Source of the DNA: Balneolales bacterium
GTDB taxonomy: Bacteria; Bacteroidota; Rhodothermia; Balneolales; Natronogracilivirgulaceae
NCBI GenBank assembly: GCA_007131535.1
Contig: SLQI01000036.1
Location: forward strand, 1-16,682
Direction: 5' to 3'
Length of the DNA: 16,682 bases
A model generated the notes under the pieces. It saw nothing but the letters and a program-made list of their open reading frames with translations, searched no databases and was not told the origin of the DNA. The position numbers and the translations under genes were made by a program. Below, one piece after another: positions 7,167 through 13,177 of the stretch (position 1 is the first letter of the stretch; every line of letters starts with the position of its first letter).

Positions 7167-7877
7167 ATGACAACACAAAAGGAAGCTGCTGATGTAAAAA
7201 TTTGGTACATCAAACATTACGACTTTTTCGGTGAGTTGAATATGAAGGCAATGGAGTTTGTTAAACAAACTACCTCCATGCATACCTATCGATCAGGCAA
7301 TCTTATATATATCAGCGGGCAGGGAGAGAATATCTACCTGCTGAAAAACGGGCAGGTTAAAATCTCCCGGATTAAAGACGATGGTGATGAAATAATCCAG
7401 GATGTACTGCGGCCGGGTGAAATTTTCGGGTCCCTTCCAATGCTCGGTGAATTTGATTCGAACGGGGATTCTGAACATGCCCAGGCAGCGGGCAATGTAG
7501 TAGTTTGCATCATCCGGAAAAAAGACTTTGAAAAACTTCTGGAAATGCATCCTAAATTACACCAGCGACTTTCAAAATGGTACGGTCTGCGGATGCGCAG
7601 ATTTGAAGAGCGGTTGAATGAGCTGATTTTTAAAGATGTCCGTAAACGCCTTGCCGGCTTTTTACTTAGATATGCCCGGGATTTCGGGAAAGAGACCGAC
7701 GGGGTTTTCGTGGTAAAACCTATGCTGACCCATGAAGAAATTGGTTTGTTAACCGGTGCGGCCCGGCAAACCGTCACTTCTATACTTAATGAATTTAAAC
7801 AACAGGGTTTTCTCGAGTTTGACAGAAAGCACTGGAGAATCCAAAATTTAAATGAATTAAAATCATTGGCTGATTAA
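7167..7877 (+). CDS. Crp/Fnr-family transcriptional regulator
   Basis: 236-residue regulator with an N-terminal cNMP-binding-type jelly roll (about 20-130), a dimerisation helix (about 120-150) and a C-terminal winged HTH (about 155-228). The recognition helix is GAARQTVTSILNEF (197-210). Aligned with E. coli CRP, R180 is kept (R200), E181 is Q201 and R185 is S205. The cAMP pocket is not conserved: the CRP GEL motif is GSL (88-90) and the R-S pair that binds phosphate is replaced around SEHAQA. There is a single Cys (C114), so no FNR-type iron-sulfur cluster. The effector is unknown. Repeat copy B abuts its 5' side, and the peroxidase-related gene follows after 50 nt, suggesting one transcript. 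Confidence 0.92.
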   Translation: MTTQKEAADVKIWYIKHYDFFGELNMKAMEFVKQTTSMHTYRSGNLIYISGQGENIYLLKNGQVKISRIKDDGDEIIQDVLRPGEIFGSLPMLGEFDSNGDSEHAQAAGNVVVCIIRKKDFEKLLEMHPKLHQRLSKWYGLRMRRFEERLNELIFKDVRKRLAGFLLRYARDFGKETDGVFVVKPMLTHEEIGLLTGAARQTVTSILNEFKQQGFLEFDRKHWRIQNLNELKSLAD

Positions 7878-7927
7878 CCACTCGGCTAAAATTATTAAAC
7901 TTATAATAGACAATTAAATTTATTTCA

Positions 7928-8488
7928 ATGGCTCGTATTCGTGTGATCGATTTTGAAGAAGCTGATGGCAGGCTTAAAAATATATATGACGAACTGATTC
8001 AAAAGCGTGGCAAACTGGCGGAAGTTCATAAAATTCAAAGTCTGCGACCGGAGTCCATTCTCCGCCACATGGAATTATATCTGGAGATTATGTTTAGTAA
8101 GTCTCCCCTGAGCCGGGCTGAACGGGAGATGATGGCGGTCGTTGTCTCATCGGCCAATGGTTGTAATTATTGCCAACAACACCACGGGCAGGCACTGTTG
8201 CACTATTGGAAAGATGAAAATCGGGTAAACCGATTAAGCAAAGATTACAAGAGCCTGAATTTAAATGAGCGTGAAATCGCGCTTTGCCATTATGCCGAAG
8301 AACTAACGCTCAACCCTCAAAAGTTTGAGGAATCCGACGCCACCCCCGACCTGAGGGAAGCCGGTTTGGATGATACGGCTATTCTGGATGCCACCCTTGT
8401 AGTATCCTATTTCAACTTTGTAAACAGGATGGTGCTGTCTTTAGGAGTCCCTCTCGAAGACGATGAGGGAAGCGGATATAAGTACTAA
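7928..8488 (+). CDS. AhpD-like peroxidase-related protein
   Basis: 186-residue member of the AhpD-like superfamily, of the type usually annotated as uncharacterised peroxidase-related enzyme. The signature is E67 in LSRAEREMMAVVVSSANG followed by C79-N-Y-C82 and H86 in NGCNYCQQHHGQAL. A C-terminal helical region, YFNFVNRMVLSLGV, is also typical. No signal peptide is present. It probably reduces peroxide or disulfide substrates through the CxxC pair; physiological partners are unknown. It lies 50 nt downstream of the Crp-type regulator on the same strand, so it is probably in an operon with it or regulated by it. Sequence similarity to the other AhpD-like protein of the window (3426-3974) is limited to the active-site helix pair. 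Confidence 0.87.
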   Translation: MARIRVIDFEEADGRLKNIYDELIQKRGKLAEVHKIQSLRPESILRHMELYLEIMFSKSPLSRAEREMMAVVVSSANGCNYCQQHHGQALLHYWKDENRVNRLSKDYKSLNLNEREIALCHYAEELTLNPQKFEESDATPDLREAGLDDTAILDATLVVSYFNFVNRMVLSLGVPLEDDEGSGYKY

Positions 8489-8518
8489 ATAAGCTGATGA
8501 TGTAAAAATCAGACTACC

Positions 8519-8535
8519 TGTCAGCTTTACGACAA
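8519..8535. promoter_or_regulatory. Operator-like dyad, site 2 of the TGTC-N8-GACAA set
   Basis: TGTCAGCTTTACGACAA has the arms TGTC (8519-8522) and GACA (8531-8534) with an 8-nt spacer, the same geometry as the sites at 5035 and 11774. It lies 30 bp after the peroxidase-related gene, in the long leader of the DinB-like gene. If it works as an activator site near -41.5, transcription would begin near 8568, leaving a leader of about 200 nt before the DinB-like start. Confidence 0.45.
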
Positions 8536-8580
8536 CTGATCATAATTAAAGCTTGTTATTTTAAGCTCTGTTGCGGCGGT

Positions 8581-8739
8581 ATGTCTGATGAGGCGTGGTG
8601 TTCAGAGTTGTGGTTTAACTTATTATCCCCGGAGCGGTATTACATAACCCGTTGGGTTGCAATATTGCTAATTCCTGTAGCAGACTTACGGAGGAGGAAA
8701 ATTATCATGCAGCTGAACTACTCCAAATTAACCGCATAA
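8581..8739 (+). CDS. Possible 52-residue small ORF in the DinB leader
   Basis: ATG-to-TAA frame beginning MSDEAWCSEL. It contains a hydrophobic stretch (RWVAILLIPVADL, about 25-37) followed by RRRK, which would suit a small membrane protein. An internal in-frame ATG at 8707 has an excellent GGAGGAGG site upstream (8690-8697) but would give only 10 residues. It starts 47 nt after the site-2 dyad. No family is recognised, and the frame could be chance or a leader peptide for the DinB-like gene. Confidence 0.2.
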   Translation: MSDEAWCSELWFNLLSPERYYITRWVAILLIPVADLRRRKIIMQLNYSKLTA

Positions 8740-8764
8740 TATTACCCCAAAACAGTAGACAAAA

Positions 8765-9289
8765 TTGGAAGCGTTAGTAAATCAAAACATCTATTTTTTA
8801 CGGCAGGGTCGCTGTTTGATCGCTGATCTTGAACCTGAATATTTTACCAGTCTTAAAGATGCTGCAGGTAAGTGTACTATAAATGATCATTTTCTACATT
8901 GCCTGGATAAGTATAATTGTTTTTTCCGGGGACTCTCAGAATCGTTGATCAATTATATCAACCCTGAACGACCGGAACAGATTCAACAAAATCAGAACTT
9001 CGTCGAACGCAAGATTGTAGAGCACATTTACCAGCTACTCGAGCTTCGCGAGAACCCTCCTCATTCCCAACGATTGCAAATTGTCTTTCAACTTGATGAC
9101 GAAGAATCCGGTGTTGTTCAGCAGAAAATTCCATCTTCTATTCCGAGAGAATTATATATGCTTTCAAACCACACCGCACACCACTATGTGTTGATCTCTC
9201 AGATTTTATTAATCCATGATCTGGAATGTCCGGAGCATTTCGGAGCTGCCCCTAAACAAACCAACCGGGACCGGGGGATTAATAGTTAA
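8765..9289 (+). CDS. DinB-like four-helix-bundle protein
   Basis: 174-residue protein of the DinB/YfiT-like metal-site superfamily, in the subgroup with a C-terminal ending near FGAAP. Likely metal ligands are H42/H45 in INDHFLHCLDKY and H136, H139 or H140 in SNHTAHHYVLI. The segment YINPERPEQIQQNQNF matches the subgroup's conserved R-rich helix, and ECPEHFGAAPKQTNRDR its ending. Members include thiol transferases and metal-dependent stress proteins; a substrate cannot be assigned. The start is TTG at 8765: an in-frame TAG sits at 8756-8758 and no ATG occurs before residue 132, so TTG is the only reasonable codon, though no good ribosome site precedes it. It ends before a bidirectional terminator. 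An upstream frameshift cannot be excluded. Confidence 0.75.
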   Translation: MEALVNQNIYFLRQGRCLIADLEPEYFTSLKDAAGKCTINDHFLHCLDKYNCFFRGLSESLINYINPERPEQIQQNQNFVERKIVEHIYQLLELRENPPHSQRLQIVFQLDDEESGVVQQKIPSSIPRELYMLSNHTAHHYVLISQILLIHDLECPEHFGAAPKQTNRDRGINS

Positions 9290-9351
9290 ATCATATTTCT
9301 ACTCCGTAAATTCATCGAATAACGAAGAAAGTAACGTAGCCTTTCGACAAT

Positions 9352-9389
9352 AAAAAACCCGGCACTGCCGAATTGCATGCCGGGTTTTT
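9352..9389. terminator. Bidirectional terminator between the DinB-like gene and the lipoprotein gene
   Basis: Perfect 12-bp stem AAAAACCCGGCA (9353-9364) and TGCCGGGTTTTT (9378-9389) with a 13-nt loop. It gives a GC stem followed by T residues on both strands, as expected between convergent genes. Confidence 0.95.
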
Positions 9390-9427
9390 ATCAGATTAAT
9401 CTAAATTTACCTAAACAAATTGCCGGG

Positions 9428-11047
9428 TTAATTGATCTGGCAATCGGCCTGTGCGTTGTTCTCGAAATCATTGACATTACAGGCGTCGTCATTCACTTCT
9501 CCGACACCGCCATAGGTCCATATACCATAGCTGTCACTATGACGAATCATGCTGTTGGTGATCTCTATATAGGAATCATCCCTGTATTGTCGTCCAACGA
9601 CCACGTTTCCGGCATTACTGTTTCTGTAATTATTACCGCCACCGTACTCGACCGTAACATGATTAAGCAGGTTGTTCACGTTCGAAGACTTCTCCAGATA
9701 GATGCCATCCCACCAACCGGCACTTTGTTGTACACCCGTAAATATGATGGGTTCAGTATCAGTTCCGTCGGCAATCAGACCGCCATTTTCATCTAATCGC
9801 AGCTGCCCTCCCTGTTCAAACTCAAGCACGGTTCCCGGTTCAATGGTCAGATCAACATCTTCAATCGTAACCGTACTGGAGCTTATGCGATAAGGTGCAT
9901 CCAAAAGATTCCAGGTAACATTTTCATCATCAATTTCATGTCCACCCCGGATGTACACATAAGGATCTCCGTTTCCGGTATACTCTGATCCGGAATCCAA
10001 CCTGTGGGCTTTGTTAGAGCCAATATTAACCGGAGCATCGGCATTGTCTGTTAAAACGTTATTTCCGAAGTCCGGGAGATCTCCGTTACTTCTTACCCAA
10101 ATACCATCGGTATAACTGTGGCGAATTATACTGTTGGTAATTTCTATAGAAGAGTCATCTCGGTGCTGACGACCAATAACGATATTTCCGGAGCCACTGT
10201 TTCTGTAGCTTTCTCCTCCACCATACTCAACTACTACATGATTCAAAAGATTATTAGTGAAGTTGGACTCTTCAAGGTAAATACCATCCCACCAGCCGGG
10301 CTGAGGATCAGAGGCAGTAAAAGTAATAGGCTCAGTTTCCGTACCATCAGCGATTAAACCACCATGGCCTTCCAATCGAACCTGCCCGCCTTGTTCGAAT
10401 TCAAGATAGGTTCCGGCCTCAATTGTTAAGTCCACACCATCAATTAAAACCGTACCACCCCGGACACGGTATGGCACATCGAGGTTTCTCCAGGTTACAT
10501 CATCGTCATCTAAATCGTGTCCGCTGCGAACATATACAAATTCGTCCCCGTTTCCGGTGTATTCCGAATTGATATCTAACCTGTGAACTCGATTAGAACC
10601 AATGCTAACCGGGGCATCGTCATTATTTGTCATCACATTATTTCCGAAGTCGGGGAGGTCCCCGTTACTACGCACCCAAATTCCATCGCTGCCACTATAG
10701 CGAATTACACTGTTTGTAATTTCAATGGAAGAAGCATCCCGATGTTGACGACCTATAACTACATTACCGGAACCACTGTTTCTGAAATCTTCACCGCCAC
10801 CATACTCAATAATGACATAATCCAGAATATTGTTCATATTGCTGGACTGTTCCAGATAGATTCCATTCCACCAGCCAGGCTGATCATTCGTGGAAGTAAA
10901 AAGAATCGGGTTCTCTTCTGTTCCTTCAGCAATTATTGCACCTTCCACAGTTGGTACAGTGAAGCCGGTTCCCTGTTCAAACTGAATGATGGCTCCCGGC
11001 TCAATTGTAAGCTCTGCCTCAATATCAACCGTACTGGTAACGGTGTA
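9428..11047 (-). repeat. Three in-frame ~579-bp tandem repeats inside the lipoprotein gene
   Basis: The beta-helix part repeats with a DNA period of 579 bp; the WW codons fall at about 10873, 10294 and 9715. Units 1 and 2 are longest, and unit 3 ends early at the stop codon. One codon is deleted in unit 2 relative to unit 1 between LEFEQ and GWW. Nucleotide similarity is high enough for recombination between units to change copy number. Confidence 0.85.
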
Positions 11048-11527
11048 CAAGTAATCCGATTGAAGTGTTTTTGGAGACGTTATGTCGCCGGATAGCTCCT
11101 CCATACCTGCTATGCCTACATATACATTATCAGATGTGGCATCCTGGGCATCCGCAGCGCTTACTTCAAGGGTTACTTCGTAAGCCCCTTCAGCATCAAC
11201 CGTAAAACTGGTAATTTCTGCGTTGGAATCATTGATTTGAGCTTCACTTCCAGCCGGCGTATTTAACGACCAGCTGTAAGACAGGTCACTGACACCGATA
11301 GCTTCCGAATCACTTGCATCAAGAATTACTTCATCTCCGGGATCGGCAACGGAGGGTTCAACTGTAAAAGAAGCCTGTACTGATACCTCTCCGTCTCCAT
11401 TTCCATTTCCTTCCAGCTCATCGAGCAGATCTTCACAACCCGTGATCATCAATCCACTGAGCAATACCGGTAGGATTAAATACCTTAGGCACAAGAGTTT
11501 TTGTAGTCTTTTCGTCATAATCATCAT
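9428..11527 (-). CDS. PKD-containing beta-helix repeat lipoprotein
   Basis: 699-residue exported lipoprotein. The signal peptide ends in the lipobox ITGC, with lipid-modified C31, followed by an acidic/glycine linker that suggests surface display. Residues about 50-137 look like a PKD/Ig-like domain (FTVEP..ADPGDEV.LDASDS..SYSW). The rest is three tandem units of about 193 residues: GWW occurs at 218, 411 and 604, exactly 193 apart. Each unit contains TIEPG, LEFEQGG, GLIADGT, GWWDGIYLE, EYGGG, RNSGSGN and IEITNS.IR, the pattern of right-handed parallel beta-helix proteins. The third unit is shortened and capped by a Cys-containing tail (C683, C696). No catalytic residues are evident, so binding or adhesion is more likely than carbohydrate cleavage. 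The start has no strong Shine-Dalgarno site; ATGs at 11524 and 11518 are alternatives. Confidence 0.88.
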   Translation of the reverse strand: MMIMTKRLQKLLCLRYLILPVLLSGLMITGCEDLLDELEGNGNGDGEVSVQASFTVEPSVADPGDEVILDASDSEAIGVSDLSYSWSLNTPAGSEAQINDSNAEITSFTVDAEGAYEVTLEVSAADAQDATSDNVYVGIAGMEELSGDITSPKTLQSDYLYTVTSTVDIEAELTIEPGAIIQFEQGTGFTVPTVEGAIIAEGTEENPILFTSTNDQPGWWNGIYLEQSSNMNNILDYVIIEYGGGEDFRNSGSGNVVIGRQHRDASSIEITNSVIRYSGSDGIWVRSNGDLPDFGNNVMTNNDDAPVSIGSNRVHRLDINSEYTGNGDEFVYVRSGHDLDDDDVTWRNLDVPYRVRGGTVLIDGVDLTIEAGTYLEFEQGGQVRLEGHGGLIADGTETEPITFTASDPQPGWWDGIYLEESNFTNNLLNHVVVEYGGGESYRNSGSGNIVIGRQHRDDSSIEITNSIIRHSYTDGIWVRSNGDLPDFGNNVLTDNADAPVNIGSNKAHRLDSGSEYTGNGDPYVYIRGGHEIDDENVTWNLLDAPYRISSSTVTIEDVDLTIEPGTVLEFEQGGQLRLDENGGLIADGTDTEPIIFTGVQQSAGWWDGIYLEKSSNVNNLLNHVTVEYGGGNNYRNSNAGNVVVGRQYRDDSYIEITNSMIRHSDSYGIWTYGGVGEVNDDACNVNDFENNAQADCQIN

Positions 11528-12010
11528 TCAATGTTGATTGTTAAGATTTAGTGCGGGCAACACCCCATAAATATGGACTTCCCTTTCTATACGGAAAGTC
11601 AGTGCTAATTGGATCACATCCTTTGCTACAGATTAATATCCACGAATTCACTAAACTATCATCTAAAGTATTGCAAGGCAATTGATAGCAAATACGCTTT
11701 TTTCCTGCAGCCATTTTGCGAATATACGATTCATTCAACCTCCAAAAAAATCCTCGCATATAAATGGGCAACGTGTCGCCTTTGCGACAACATGAAGCGG
11801 TCGTGTTTATGATTTTCCGATAAGATCAAATGATCACCAGCCATTTATGCCAAACAGTTAATGATGAGAAAACTTTGTTCGGTCAGTCAACATCTTTTCA
11901 TTCGAATTCAGAATAGCCGATTGCTTTAATCCCCACCCACCATCATTTACGGACGGCATACCCTTATTCAATGGGATCATACCCAAACAACACTTAATCC
12001 ACAAATCACT
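11528..12010. other. 483-bp intergenic region between divergent lipoprotein and thioredoxin-like genes
   Basis: It contains the dyad at 11774-11789 and otherwise no recognised gene. On the minus strand a frame at 11541-11771 encodes 76 residues (TTG start, or ATG at 11759 or 11714; ending WGVARTKS) and stops 13 nt before the lipoprotein ATG. It has no recognised family and no ribosome site in phase. A GGAGG at 11741-11737 (minus strand) precedes a different 23-codon frame. These may be leader sequence for the lipoprotein mRNA or chance. No hairpin with a T-tract is seen. Confidence 0.4.
11774..11790. promoter_or_regulatory. Operator-like dyad, site 3 of the TGTC-N8-GACAA set
   Basis: TGTCGC (11774-11779) and GCGACA (11784-11789) form a perfect 6-bp dyad around CTTT, within TGTC-N8-GACAA. 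The core and right arm, CTTTGCGACAAC, closely match CTTTACGACAAC of site 2. It is between the divergent lipoprotein and thioredoxin-like genes, about 250 and 220 bp from their start codons. Confidence 0.45.
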
Positions 12011-12424
12011 ATGAAAATACAAACTTTATACCTGCTCATTCCCTTACTTTTAGCCGGTGTCTTTTCTGCTTCACCGCAACTCGTTGCAGCGAATCCGGCA
12101 GATGACATCGAAGTAATTGCGATACGAATGTATGCCGACTGGTGCGGTTACTGCAAAGAACTGGACGGTAAACTCGATGAGGTGAAACATGAATTTGCCG
12201 ATGCTAATGTATGGTTCACCTAATTTGATGTTACCGATGAGTTTGCCCAAACCCAAACCCGTTATTTAGCCGATAATCTTAATTTGCTTCATATCTACGA
12301 GCAGTACAACGACCGTACCGGATTAATGCTGCTTGTAGATCCGGCTGACGGACAGGTTATAGAAGAAATCACCTCAGATATCTCCGAAGATGATTTGGTT
12401 TCCCAAATACTAAAGTTTCTCTGA
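12011..12424 (+). pseudogene. Thioredoxin-like exported protein gene interrupted by an in-frame TAA
   Basis: The frame encodes a signal peptide (MKIQTLYLLIPLLLAGVFSA) and a thioredoxin-fold start with the CxxC active site in YADWCGYCKELD (about 40-51). It then stops at TAA, codon 71 (12221-12223), after VWFT. The same frame continues at once with FDVTDEFAQTQTRYLADNLN and a thioredoxin-like second half, LMLLVDPADGQVIEEI, down to TGA at 12422-12424. Together the pieces make a 137-codon gene of normal size for a periplasmic thioredoxin-like protein with one sense codon replaced by TAA. No frameshift or other lesion is visible, so the disruption is recent, a sequencing error, or suppressed. If unrepaired, the 70-residue product would keep WCGYC but lose half of the fold. 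Confidence 0.8.
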
Positions 12425-12487
12425 GATTCTCCTTACTCCTCCATCATGATTACTATCCTCTCATGATTAAAACGTGATAACGTCCTT

Positions 12488-12514
12488 AGATCCTGATCTG
12501 ATAAATCGGGATCT
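12488..12514 (+). terminator. Hairpin downstream of the thioredoxin-like gene
   Basis: AGATCCTGAT (12488-12497) pairs with ATCGGGATCT (12505-12514) through one G-U, with a 7-nt loop, and is followed by the short T-rich TTATC. It is 63 bp after the second stop and is a plausible but weak intrinsic terminator. Confidence 0.45.
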
Positions 12515-12523
12515 TTATCAACT

Positions 12524-12560
12524 GACCATGCTGCCTTCTTTTGGAAGGCTTTGCATGGTC
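12524..12560. terminator. Second hairpin downstream of the thioredoxin-like gene
   Basis: Outer stem GACCATGC (12524-12531) pairs with GCATGGTC (12553-12560) and inner stem GCCTTC with GAAGGC around TTTTG. The T-tract after it is poor (TATTTG). It may back up the preceding hairpin or stabilise the RNA 3' end. Confidence 0.4.
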
Positions 12561-12596
12561 TATTTGTATTGTATCTGTCTTTAAATTCAGGTGAGC

Positions 12597-12743
12597 TTAA
12601 TTAGTGCCGGTAAGAAAAATGGTTGTGTCGTAAGTAAACACCGGGATCAAAGCGCGCAAAGCTCCCAAAAAGCGCAGTGTACATGAGCATTTTCGGGACG
12701 AGCGGACCACAGATATTGGCGTTTTCTTACAGACACTAATTAA
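12597..12743 (+). repeat. MITE-like palindromic repeat, copy C (best-preserved ends)
   Basis: About 147 bp. The left end TTAATTAGTG-CCG-GTAAGAAAA and the right end, read inverted, TTAATTAGTG-TCT-GTAAGAAAA match at 20 of 22 positions. A degenerate second copy of the end motif (TTGTGTCGTAAGTAAA) follows the left end, as in copy B. The interior shares CACCGGGATCAA, GCTCCCAAAAAGCGCAGTGT, GGGACGAGCGGA and ATATTGGCGTTTTC with the other copies. There is no ORF, so mobility would need a transposase in trans. Confidence 0.88.
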
Positions 12744-12749
12744 TAATTT

Positions 12750-13055
12750 CACTACTGTCCGACTAATTTTTAGTTATGATCGATATTCTGATTTTTTTTA
12801 AAAAAGGTATCAGCCACATATCATTTTCCGTTGGCTTCAGCCAACGGTTTAAGTCGCACCACACTTATTTTCAGGGCTTCAGCCCTGTAAATATTGGGGC
12901 TAAAGCCCCATAACACTGTGGGGGCCGTCCAACCGTCGGCTAAAGCCGACGGTAATGGATCTTCATTAGCTACCCTACAAAAATAGGACATCCCGTAAGA
13001 ATCCGGGACACAGAACATTATAGGATAATTGCAATCTTTTAGTCGGACAGCAGTG
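12750..13055. mobile_element. Inverted-repeat-bounded element carrying four REP-type hairpins
   Basis: A 306-bp segment is bounded by CACTACTGTCCGACTAA (12750-12766) and its inverted partner TTAGTCGGACAGCAGTG (13039-13055), which match at 16 of 17 positions. Similarity continues a little outward on both sides. Inside are an AT-rich hairpin (12788-12813) and four GC-rich hairpins with GGCTTCAGCC or GGCTAAAGCC cores. No transposase frame is present. It starts 7 bp after repeat copy C ends, so one element probably inserted next to the other. This is consistent with a non-autonomous element; its family cannot be named from sequence alone. Confidence 0.55.
12828..12952. repeat. Cluster of four REP-like perfect hairpins
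   Basis: Four perfect palindromes with 2-nt loops lie within 125 bp: 12828-12847 (CCGTTGGCT/AGCCAACGG, loop TC), 12872-12887 (CAGGGCT/AGCCCTG, loop TC), 12895-12910 (TGGGGCT/AGCCCCA, loop AA) and 12933-12952 (CCGTCGGCT/AGCCGACGG, loop AA). All share GGCT-NN-AGCC. Such hairpins are typical of REP sequences mobilised by REP-associated (RAYT/Y1) transposases; no such gene is in the window. Confidence 0.75.
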
Positions 13056-13177
13056 TAATAATTTAAGATTCCAACGGAACACATTTTCTCACACGTTCAG
13101 TTTCAAATAACGAATGCCGGTGCCTTTAAAAAGGCACATATCAATCTGTCAAAAATACATCGATAACTTGTTTATTT

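Larger units (their letters stand above)
12425..13177. other. 753-bp gene-free region rich in repeats
   Basis: Between the broken thioredoxin-like gene and the alpha/beta hydrolase there is no convincing gene. In order it holds two terminator-like hairpins, repeat copy C, the inverted-repeat-bounded REP element, and a perfect small palindrome GTGCCTTT-AA-AAAGGCAC (13120-13137). That palindrome sits 40 bp before the hydrolase start and could be an operator or a terminator relic. Confidence 0.7.

Noticed and set aside
9336..9350. Fourth copy of the GACAA operator (GCCTTTCGACAA)
   Set aside because: Only the right half matches, the CTTT-to-GACAA spacing is one base short, and no TGTC lies at the correct distance.
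11541..11771. 76-codon minus-strand frame directly upstream of the lipoprotein gene (ends WGVARTKS)
   Set aside because: No recognised family, no ribosome site in phase with any start, and the spacer also carries other chance frames. Kept only as a note in the intergenic entry.
12221..12223. Selenocysteine or other programmed recoding at the thioredoxin-like stop
   Set aside because: The codon is TAA, not TGA, and I see no SECIS-like hairpin or slippery sequence beside it; mutation or sequencing error is simpler.
12828..12952. CRISPR array reading of the regularly spaced hairpins
   Set aside because: The units differ in stem sequence and spacing (16-20 bp palindromes), there are no unique spacers of constant length, and no cas genes are present.
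12821..13084. 87-codon minus-strand frame
   Set aside because: It runs through the REP hairpin cluster and one end of the inverted-repeat element; its residues are translations of palindromes.
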